Of a stretch of DNA of 8,277 nucleotides, positions 1 to 5,655 are shown piece by piece. A program made the position numbers and the translations under genes. The first letter of the stretch is position 1. Each line of letters starts with the position of its first letter. The stretch lies in NCBI GenBank assembly GCA_015487985.1, contig WFOP01000010.1, positions 1 to 8,277 of the forward strand, given 5' to 3'. The notes under the pieces were generated by a model. The model searched no databases and was not told the origin of the DNA. It was given only the letters and a program-made list of their open reading frames with translations. Source of the stretch: Hyphomicrobiales bacterium. GTDB lineage: Bacteria; Pseudomonadota; Alphaproteobacteria; Rhizobiales; Devosiaceae.

Positions 1-1687
1 GTCGGTGGGCAATTACAAGCGTGGTGCGGTTTTGAGATACCGCGTCCAGTGCCGACTGAATATCGCGCTCGGTCTGAGTGTCCAGTGCTGATGTTGCTTC
101 ATCAAGAATTAAAATGGGGGGAGCTTTGAGAATGGTGCGGGCAATGGCCACACGCTGTTTTTCACCACCTGAGAGTTTTAGTCCGCGCTCGCCAACCTGA
201 GTCTGAAAGCCTTCGGGGAGCGAGCGGACAAAATCGCCAATCTGGGCCATGCCTGCCGCTTCTTCAATTTCAGCTTCACTGGCGGCGGGGCGACCATAGC
301 CGATATTATAGGCAATAGTGTCGTTGAACAACACCGTGTCCTGGGGGACCATGCCGATGGCGGCGCGCAAACTGTCCTGTTTCACGTCCTTTACATCCTG
401 CCCGTCTATGGTTACGCGCCCCTCAACCACATCATAAAAGCGGTAAATCAGCCTTGATATTGTGGACTTGCCGGCCCCTGAAGGCCCCACAACGGCAATG
501 GTTTTTCCGGCGGGAACCTCAAAACTGACATTTTTAAGGATCGGACGGTCAGCATCATAGTGAAACGACACGTTTTCAAAACGCACCACCGGCCCATCAA
601 TCTTTAGCGGTTTGGCGTCGGGTTTATCAACAATTTCGGGATTTTGATCCAGAAGCAGAAACATCTCCTCGATATCGGCCAGACCCTGACGGATTTCGCG
701 ATAAACAAAACCGATGAAATTGAGCGGGCGATAGACCTGAAGCATAAAGGTGTTTATCAGCACAAAATCGCCGACACTGAACTGGCCGGTCAAAACCCCG
801 TTGGCGGAAATCAGGCCAATCACAATCATGCCGCTCCAGAAAATGACCCCCTGCCCGAAATTGAGGAATCCAAGGGATGTCCACATGCGAATGGCGGAAT
901 GTTCATACCGGGCCATGGAGGCATCAAAGCGCTTGCCCTCCAGTTCCTCATTGCCGAAATATTTGACGGTTTCAAAATTGATCAAACTGTCAAGAGCTTT
1001 GGAATTGGCGTCGGTGTCGCTTTTATTCATATCGCGGCGAATATCAATCCGCCAGTTGCTGGCCCGGATTGTAAACCAGATATAAAACCAGATAGTCACG
1101 ACCAAAGCCCCTAGCAGGGTAAACCCGAACATGAACGTGAAAATCGAGCCGACAATGATAAACTCCACCAATGCGGGCGCCGTATTGAGCATGGTAAAGC
1201 GCACGATGGTTTCAATGCCCTTGGTGCCACGCTCGATTATGCGGGACAGTCCGCCAAGGCGCCGCTGCAAATGAAAACGCAATGAAAGACGGTGCAGGTG
1301 GGAAAAGGTTTCAAATGCCAGACGCCTGACAGCATGCTGGCCAACGGCTGCGAACAAAATATCACGCAATTGCTGAAAGCCTGAATCCAGTATATTGGCC
1401 ATGCCATAGGCAACAACAAATACCAGCGGCACTGCAATCCCCATGATCAACGCCGGTTCGGCACCGGCAGTGCTCAGGGAATCAATGACAGCCTTATAGG
1501 CGAAAGGCACCATGGTGGTTGCAACCTTGGCAACCAGAAGAGCAACAATGGCCAGCACGACCTTAACCCTGAGGTCAAAGCGGTCACGGGGCCACATATA
1601 GGTCCAGAGGTGGCGAATTGTTGAAAAAAGCGAGCCTTCATCGGCAGAAACTTTCGGCTTTTTTTCATTGTCTGCTTTATCAGCCAT
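1..1687 (-). CDS. Atm1/ABCB7-type ABC half-transporter, permease fused to ATPase (3' end outside window)
   Basis: This is an inner-membrane exporter half-molecule expected to work as a homodimer. Atm1-family proteins export glutathione-linked species (GSSG, glutathione persulfide, metal-glutathione adducts) using ATP. I translated 562 codons from ATG 1687; the frame is open to the window edge and the last visible residues are the H-loop AHR, so roughly 40-60 residues are missing. A six-helix permease occupies about residues 45-335 and the nucleotide-binding domain about 365-562. Visible motifs are Walker A GPSGAGKST (401-409), Q-loop Q449, signature LSGGE (505-509), Walker B ILILDE (525-530) and H561. 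The stretches NFETVKYFGNEE (237-248), WRIDIR (R213, R217) and LNFGQ (N276, Q279) match the family's substrate-site segments from memory of the yeast and Novosphingobium structures; I did not align them. It follows an arsR-type gene by 39 bp, so co-transcription and metal- or thiol-dependent control are inferred. Confidence 0.93.
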   Translation of the reverse strand, partial: MADKADNEKKPKVSADEGSLFSTIRHLWTYMWPRDRFDLRVKVVLAIVALLVAKVATTMVPFAYKAVIDSLSTAGAEPALIMGIAVPLVFVVAYGMANILDSGFQQLRDILFAAVGQHAVRRLAFETFSHLHRLSLRFHLQRRLGGLSRIIERGTKGIETIVRFTMLNTAPALVEFIIVGSIFTFMFGFTLLGALVVTIWFYIWFTIRASNWRIDIRRDMNKSDTDANSKALDSLINFETVKYFGNEELEGKRFDASMARYEHSAIRMWTSLGFLNFGQGVIFWSGMIVIGLISANGVLTGQFSVGDFVLINTFMLQVYRPLNFIGFVYREIRQGLADIEEMFLLLDQNPEIVDKPDAKPLKIDGPVVRFENVSFHYDADRPILKNVSFEVPAGKTIAVVGPSGAGKSTISRLIYRFYDVVEGRVTIDGQDVKDVKQDSLRAAIGMVPQDTVLFNDTIAYNIGYGRPAASEAEIEEAAGMAQIGDFVRSLPEGFQTQVGERGLKLSGGEKQRVAIARTILKAPPILILDEATSALDTQTERDIQSALDAVSQNRTTLVIAHR

Positions 1688-1726
1688 GGGTATGCCTAAA
1701 TGTTAAAAAAATAAATTGTATCGGAC

Positions 1727-2014
1727 TTAAGAAATCAAACCTTGTGTGAGATTGCCAAAGGCGTTTTCCAGTTTTTGCATTTTTTGTGCGACCACCACAT
1801 AGCAATTTTTTGTTCCCTGACTGCGCCGTTCGATCAAACCGGCTTCAAGCAACACTTTTATATGTTGGGAAACAGTGGACTGGGCCAAAGGCAGGCACTG
1901 GGTTACATCGGCGCAGCAACAACTCTGCTGGCTTTGGGCAACGATTCTCAAAATATTCAAACGCACCGGATGGCCCAGTGCGCGCATCATATTTGCCAGG
2001 TCTTCGTCTTGCAT
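1727..2014 (-). CDS. ArsR/SmtB-family transcriptional repressor with a Cys cluster
   Basis: This 95-residue winged-helix protein has the usual ArsR/SmtB size and layout. The N-terminal helix carries RALGHPVRLNILRI (11-24), followed by the recognition helix-turn-helix around LPLAQSTVSQHIKVLLEAGLIERR (41-64) and a beta-wing ending CYVVV (71-75). Family members are dimers that bind palindromic DNA and let go when a metal, metalloid or reactive sulfur species binds cysteines. Here cysteines 32, 33, 34 and 40 sit just before or in the DNA-binding helices (CCCADVTQC), close to where classical ArsR/CadC proteins carry their CxC metal site, and C71 lies in the wing. There is no Cys in the last helix, which argues against the SqrR/BigR dithiol arrangement. 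Its ATG at 2014 has only a weak ribosome site. It is the first gene of a unit with the ABC exporter and probably represses its own promoter. The inducer cannot be read from sequence. Confidence 0.92.
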   Translation of the reverse strand: MQDEDLANMMRALGHPVRLNILRIVAQSQQSCCCADVTQCLPLAQSTVSQHIKVLLEAGLIERRSQGTKNCYVVVAQKMQKLENAFGNLTQGLIS

Positions 2015-2054
2015 GGGCCGGTCCGCTCAAAATAATCTGAATGCGAAATCATTC

Positions 2055-2070
2055 ATCGTTAATTACCGAT
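2055..2070. promoter_or_regulatory. Near-perfect 16-bp palindrome, candidate ArsR operator
   Basis: On the minus strand the site reads ATCGGTAATTAACGAT. Fourteen of 16 positions are symmetric, with one mismatched pair. It lies 41-56 bases upstream of the arsR start and overlaps the candidate -10 box, which is where a self-repressing ArsR protein would bind. A second inverted repeat, TGAATG-N6-CATTCA (2038-2055), abuts it on the gene-proximal side. Assignment to this regulator is by position and symmetry only. Confidence 0.5.
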
Positions 2071-2096
2071 ATAAGCTATCACCATGATTTGCGCAA
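2068..2096 (-). promoter_or_regulatory. Candidate promoter of the arsR-exporter unit
   Basis: Minus-strand TTGCGC (2096-2091) and TATATC (2073-2068) are separated by 17 bases. They match the sigma-70 -35 and -10 consensus at 3 of 6 and 4 of 6 positions. The -10 overlaps the palindrome at 2055-2070. The match is modest, but the location in the only gap ahead of arsR and the spacing support it. Confidence 0.35.
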
Positions 2097-2160
2097 GGTG
2101 CATGGCTTGTGCGAAGTGAGCGCCCTTTATGCAAAATCGGGAAACACGGGTATCGAAAAC

Positions 2161-3756
2161 TCAATCGGCAAGTGACCTGACCAGCTTATAATTTATTGAT
2201 TCATGCAGGGCTTCAAATGAGGCATCAACAATGTTGGGGGAAACGCCAATGGTCACCCAGCGATCCCCCGTTGCATCCCGGCTTTCAACCAGCACACGGG
2301 TGACCGCGCCCGTGCCGCCGTCAAGGATACGCACCTTGAAATCCACCAGTTCAAGGTCTGAAATGGCGGCGGAATATTTGCCAAGGTCTTTGCGCAACGC
2401 CAGATCCAGCGCGTTCACCGGGCCATTTCCCTCGGCCACCGACATAAGCAATTTGCCATCCACACGGATTTTCACCACCGCTTCGGACATGGTGATTTGC
2501 TCACCTTTTGCGTTGTGACGCCGTTCGATGGAGGTGCGAAAACTCTCCACTTCAAAAAATGTGGGCAACAGGCCCAGGACACGGCGCGCCAATAGTCCAA
2601 ACGATGCGTCGGCCCCGTCATAGGAATAGCCGCGCGCCTCGCGTTCCTTTACTTCACGAAGCAGACCATCAAGCCGTGGATCGTTTTTTTCAAGGTTGAT
2701 ATTGTGACGCTTCAATGCCGTTAACAGATTTGATTTTCCTGCCTGTTGCGACACCATTATCGAGCGCTGATTGCCCACGGATTCAGGCAGCACATGTTCA
2801 TAAGAGGAAGGGTCCTTGGCCATGGCCGAAGCATGAATGCCCGCTTTGGTGGCAAAAGCGGACGCACCAACATAGGGGGCCTGACGGTCTGGCGCGCGGT
2901 TGAGCATATCATCAAATGTTCGCGAAATTCTGGTCAGGTCCTGCAACTGGGCCGGGCTGACCCCGATTTCAAAACGATTCGAATATTCAGCCTTGAGCAT
3001 CAGTGTGGGAATGATGGTTGCCAGATTTGCGTTGCCGCATCTTTCGCCAATGCCGTTCAGTGTGCCCTGAATCTGGCGCACCCCCGCGTTAACTGCCGCC
3101 AGGGAATTGGCCACCGCATGATCGGTGTCGTCATGGGCGTGAATACCCAGCTTGTCGCCGGGACAGATTTTTGTCACCTCGCCAATGATGCGGGTAATTT
3201 CGCGCGGCAGTGTGCCCCCGTTGGTGTCGCACAGCACAACCCAGCGGGCGCCGGCATCATGGGCGGCCCTGACACAACTCAGGGCATAATCGGGGTTGGA
3301 TTTATAACCGTCAAAAAAATGTTCACAATCCAGCATGGCTTCTTTTTTCGCCGTAACTGCCGCTGCAACGGATTGGGAAATGGAAGCCAAATTTTCTTCA
3401 AGGGTGATGCCAAGGGCGTTTATGATCTGAGTGTCCCATGCCTTGTTGACGAAACACAGTGCGTGCGAACTGGCGGACAAAAGCCCCTGCAGGCCGGGAT
3501 CATTTTCAACCGAGCGCCCGGTTCGTTTGGTCATGCCAAAGGCGGTGAAGATGGCGTTGGTAGTGCGGGGTTTTTCAAAAAATTCCGTATCAACCGGATT
3601 GGCGCCGGGATAGCCCCCTTCCAGATAATCCACCCCCATCTGGTCGATGAGTTTTGCAATTGAAATTTTATCATCAAGGGAAAATTCAACTCCAACAGTT
3701 TGCGCACCATCACGCAGGGTGGTGTCAAACAAATAGAGGCGGTCTTTATCGGCCAT
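2161..3756 (-). CDS. cimA: (R)-citramalate synthase
   Basis: CimA condenses pyruvate with acetyl-CoA to (R)-citramalate, the first step of the threonine-independent route to 2-oxobutyrate and isoleucine. The 531-residue product has the usual family length. The N-terminal TIM barrel carries DTTLRDGAQ (11-19), the metal-binding HAHDD (206-210) and GIGERCGNANL (235-245). A middle helical region includes KAGIHASA (304-311), and from about residue 397 a LeuA-type C-terminal domain, the usual allosteric feedback module, ends the protein. The whole length resembles CimA more than 2-isopropylmalate synthase, whose metal motif is typically HxHND. The start at 3756 (MADKDRLYLFDTTLRDG) is preceded by AAAGGGA at good spacing. 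A longer frame reaching 3828 adds 24 residues of unlikely N-terminus. The gene lies 72 bp after cysS on the same strand with no terminator visible between them, so it is probably co-transcribed. Confidence 0.95.
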   Translation of the reverse strand: MADKDRLYLFDTTLRDGAQTVGVEFSLDDKISIAKLIDQMGVDYLEGGYPGANPVDTEFFEKPRTTNAIFTAFGMTKRTGRSVENDPGLQGLLSASSHALCFVNKAWDTQIINALGITLEENLASISQSVAAAVTAKKEAMLDCEHFFDGYKSNPDYALSCVRAAHDAGARWVVLCDTNGGTLPREITRIIGEVTKICPGDKLGIHAHDDTDHAVANSLAAVNAGVRQIQGTLNGIGERCGNANLATIIPTLMLKAEYSNRFEIGVSPAQLQDLTRISRTFDDMLNRAPDRQAPYVGASAFATKAGIHASAMAKDPSSYEHVLPESVGNQRSIMVSQQAGKSNLLTALKRHNINLEKNDPRLDGLLREVKEREARGYSYDGADASFGLLARRVLGLLPTFFEVESFRTSIERRHNAKGEQITMSEAVVKIRVDGKLLMSVAEGNGPVNALDLALRKDLGKYSAAISDLELVDFKVRILDGGTGAVTRVLVESRDATGDRWVTIGVSPNIVDASFEALHESINYKLVRSLAD

Positions 3757-3763
3757 GATTTTG

Positions 3764-3770
3764 TCCCTTT
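3764..3770 (-). promoter_or_regulatory. Ribosome binding site fixing the cimA start
   Basis: Minus-strand AAAGGGA ends seven bases before ATG 3756. It selects this codon over in-frame initiation further upstream, next to the cysS stop. Confidence 0.75.
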
Positions 3771-3828
3771 GATATGCGGGTTTTTGTTTTGTAAACGGCG
3801 TACTGACAGTTGCCAGGGCAAAGTTCAC

Positions 3829-5307
3829 TCACTGCTTGAACTCCCAGTTTGTCACCCGTTCGCCGGTTGTTGAGTCTTTTGAATCAGTTAGCTTGATTCC
3901 TTTAGACGCCAGTTCATCGCGAATACGGTCGGCCTCAGCCCAGTTCTTGTCATTAAGGGCCGCCAGACGGCTGGCAATTGCCGCTTCTATGGGGGCGGAA
4001 CCGGGCGTTTTATCCTGCAACTTTTGAGTTGCATGTTCCCATTTTTGCATGCTGTCAAATGTCACCACGCCAAGCAGTTTTAGCGAGCCAAACAGCCGGC
4101 GGGCATTGTGCAATCTGTCGCCTTTTGAATGGCGGTGAAGCTCGGCCATCACCCCGGCCATATTCATGTCGTTTGACAGGGCGGCGACCATTTTTGAACA
4201 GGGACCAAACTCGTGATATTCAACGCGGTTTTCTTCGGCGAATGAAAGGCCAAGATTGGCCATGGACTTTTTCCAGCGGGCAAGAATTTTTTCAGCTTCT
4301 TCAAGTTTTGATTGTGAAAAATCTATCGGTTCGCGATAGCTTTTCATCAGCATGGCAACACGCAAAACATCGCCGGGCCAGGTGCGCCCGCCAAATTTTT
4401 TGGTGCGCAACAGCTCGTCCACGGTGTAAAAGTTGCCTTCGGATTTTGACATTTTTTCGCCGTTGATCTGCAGGAACCCGTTATGCATCCACACCTGCGC
4501 CATCTGCTCTGTATTGTTGGCACAGCAGGACTGGGCCAGCTCATTTTCATGATGGGGGAAGGACAGGTCGATGCCCCCGCCATGAATATCAAATACCTCC
4601 CCGAGGTGCTTTTTGCTCATGGCGGAACATTCAATATGCCATCCGTGACGCCCCTTCCCCCATGGGCTGTCCCACCCCGGCAGGTCATCCGTTGAAGGTT
4701 TCCACAAAACAAAATCCATGGGATCGCGTTTGTAGGGGGCCACTTCAACCCGGGCACCGGCCAGCATGTCATCGAGCGAACGGCGCGCCAGCTTTCCATA
4801 TTGGAGTGCGTCACCGGCCTTGAAGGTCTTGGCCGCAAACAGCACATGGCCTTCTGCCACATAGGCGTGTCCCCCCTCAATGAGGGTTTCAATCATCTCA
4901 ATCATGTCGGCAATATGATCGGTGGCGCAGGGCTGTTTTGTGGGTTCAAGGCAGCCCAACTCTGCCATATCCGATTCATATTGCCGCTGGGTGGTTCTGG
5001 TCAGTTTTTGAATGGCTTCATTCAATGGCAAATCAGGGTAATCACGGGCGGCGCGGGCGTTGATCTTGTCGTCAACGTCGGTGATGTTGCGCAGGTAGGT
5101 GACGTGTTCGGCGCCATAGACGTGGCGCAACAGGCGAAACAGCACATCAAAAACGATTGCGGGGCGTGCATTGCCGATATGGGCATGGTCATAAACCGTG
5201 GGGCCGCACACATACATGCGCACATTGTTTTCATCCAGAGGAACAAAGTCCTGTTTGGACTTGCTCATCGTGTTGAATAGTCTGATGGTGGATTTAGCCG
5301 AACTCAT
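3829..5307 (-). CDS. cysS: Cysteinyl-tRNA synthetase
   Basis: CysS is a cytoplasmic class I aminoacyl-tRNA synthetase that charges tRNA-Cys. From ATG 5307 the product is 492 residues. It shows [10 protein letters not shown] (31-40), the HIGH-type motif as HIGN (43-46), NITDVDDKI (74-82), WHIECSAM (223-230), FPHHENE (250-256) and KMSKS (285-289). Residues C34, C227, H252 and E256 have the spacing of the zinc ligands known for the E. coli enzyme (C28, C209, H234, E238). The C-terminal helical anticodon-binding part is complete and ends in WEFKQ. Upstream in-frame starts at 5319 (ATG) and 5340 (TTG) would add 4 or 11 residues; neither has a better ribosome site, and homologues start close to the RLFNT segment. 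The gene is divergent from the DUF2865 gene and leads into cimA. Confidence 0.96.
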   Translation of the reverse strand: MSSAKSTIRLFNTMSKSKQDFVPLDENNVRMYVCGPTVYDHAHIGNARPAIVFDVLFRLLRHVYGAEHVTYLRNITDVDDKINARAARDYPDLPLNEAIQKLTRTTQRQYESDMAELGCLEPTKQPCATDHIADMIEMIETLIEGGHAYVAEGHVLFAAKTFKAGDALQYGKLARRSLDDMLAGARVEVAPYKRDPMDFVLWKPSTDDLPGWDSPWGKGRHGWHIECSAMSKKHLGEVFDIHGGGIDLSFPHHENELAQSCCANNTEQMAQVWMHNGFLQINGEKMSKSEGNFYTVDELLRTKKFGGRTWPGDVLRVAMLMKSYREPIDFSQSKLEEAEKILARWKKSMANLGLSFAEENRVEYHEFGPCSKMVAALSNDMNMAGVMAELHRHSKGDRLHNARRLFGSLKLLGVVTFDSMQKWEHATQKLQDKTPGSAPIEAAIASRLAALNDKNWAEADRIRDELASKGIKLTDSKDSTTGERVTNWEFKQ

Positions 5308-5393
5308 TGTTTTGCCCATAGCGATGTTAGCTGGTGGCAAGCTCGGAATGAATTTTTGAAATCAAAAGAAAACCGCGCCGCCACCCATAAGGA

Positions 5394-5444
5394 TTAGCGA
5401 ATAATTGTAGAACCAATAATGATGCAATTAATAAAGGTTTTCAT
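5394..5444 (-). CDS. Candidate Ile-rich leader peptide upstream of cysS-cimA
   Basis: The ORF encodes MKTFINCIIIGSTIIR followed by TAA. Six of 16 residues are isoleucine and one is cysteine. It points at the cysS-cimA unit, whose second gene starts an isoleucine pathway, so a ribosome-stalling attenuation leader is conceivable. Against this, there is no Shine-Dalgarno sequence before its ATG, no clear terminator or antiterminator hairpin follows, the region is AT-rich (which by itself favours Ile codons), and a TACAAT box within the ORF could be the cysS promoter, putting the transcript start downstream. The stop codon is 86 bases before the cysS start. Confidence 0.25.
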   Translation of the reverse strand: MKTFINCIIIGSTIIR

Positions 5445-5541
5445 GAAAGACAGTTTGAACTGCCTTCCCGACAAAATCAAGCACCTAAGTTTTTGGGGCG
5501 CTGTTAAGGGGGCATTAACCATAAACACGTTCGTGCAATGA
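5443..5541 (+). CDS. Candidate 32-residue small protein, unrecognised
   Basis: An ATG with AAAGG seven bases upstream opens 32 codons ending in TGA. The peptide begins MKDSLNCLPDK, has one Cys, and a mildly amphipathic segment KHLSFWGAVKGAL in the middle. I do not recognise it. The CtrA-type box lies inside it, which argues for promoter DNA rather than coding DNA, and no promoter is evident before its ATG. The main support is the ribosome site. Confidence 0.18.
   Translation: MKDSLNCLPDKIKHLSFWGAVKGALTINTFVQ
5504..5519 (+). promoter_or_regulatory. Perfect CtrA-type binding site (TTAA-N7-TTAAC)
   Basis: The bases TTAAGGGGGCATTAAC match the full-length consensus of the alphaproteobacterial cell-cycle regulator CtrA exactly. 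The right half continues as TTAACCAT (5515-5522), the form often used as the CtrA half-site. It lies about 140 bases upstream of the DUF2865 start and about 200 bases from the cysS start on the other strand. If TTAACC acts as a -35, the base at -10 spacing is only weakly promoter-like (ATGAAT), as is common for activator-dependent promoters. Binding is inferred. Confidence 0.5.
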
Positions 5542-5603
5542 ATATTTCAAGTCCTTTTTAAGTTGTTTGACATTGTTAGAGCACATTGCCTAACTAAGCA
5601 TTC

Positions 5604-5635
5604 TTCCGTGGGCATTCAGGCCAATCGCCACGGAA
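5604..5635 (+). other. Inverted repeat in the leader of the DUF2865 gene
   Basis: TTCCGTGG (5604-5611) and CCACGGAA (5628-5635) are perfect 8-bp complements around a 16-base loop. The right arm ends nine bases before the ribosome site. It could be an RNA hairpin affecting translation or a binding palindrome. There is no T-run after it, so it is not an intrinsic terminator. Confidence 0.4.
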
Positions 5636-5644
5636 CATTTTCAC

Positions 5645-5650
5645 AGGCGG
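5645..5650 (+). promoter_or_regulatory. Ribosome binding site deciding the GTG start of the DUF2865 gene
   Basis: AGGCGG lies five bases before GTG 5656. The codon it selects begins a textbook signal peptide, whereas the longer frame from TTG 5563 has no ribosome site and would bury that signal 31 residues inside the protein. Confidence 0.7.
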
Positions 5651-5655
5651 ATATA

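Larger units (their letters stand above)
5308..5655. other. Divergent intergenic region between cysS and the DUF2865 gene
   Basis: These 348 bases carry no recognised gene. They contain a perfect CtrA-type box (5504-5519), an 8-bp inverted repeat in the plus-strand leader (5604-5635), a 16-codon isoleucine-rich minus-strand ORF (5394-5444) and a 32-codon plus-strand ORF (5443-5541). For cysS, minus-strand TACAAT (5409-5404) resembles a -10 box but has no convincing -35 at 17 bp. Another small symmetric element is CAGTTTGAACTG (5451-5462). I see no intrinsic terminator. Confidence 0.6.

Noticed and set aside
644..1114. 156-codon plus-strand open frame
   Set aside because: Lies wholly within the ABC transporter on the opposite strand, whose translation is continuous and motif-complete through here.
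2100..2160. Intrinsic terminator after cimA
   Set aside because: I found no hairpin with a following T-run on the minus strand in this gap.
2746..3663. 305-codon open frame on the plus strand
   Set aside because: It is antisense to cimA, which has full family motifs. The translation has no recognisable domain and no ribosome site, and codon bias of cimA explains the open frame.
3757..3828. 24-residue N-terminal extension of CimA
   Set aside because: The frame has no ribosome site at its first codon and adds an unconserved-looking stretch before the usual start; AAAGGGA supports 3756.
4801..5280. 159-codon plus-strand open frame
   Set aside because: Antisense to the cysS catalytic domain; low-complexity translation with no recognised family.
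5375..5390. G-rich then T-rich minus-strand segment before cysS as a terminator or attenuator
   Set aside because: No complementary C-rich arm nearby, so no stable hairpin precedes the T-rich part.
5563..5655. N-terminal extension of the DUF2865 protein from TTG 5563
   Set aside because: No ribosome site; it would bury a clear signal peptide 31 residues inside and cover the leader hairpin. GTG 5656 with AGGCGG is better.
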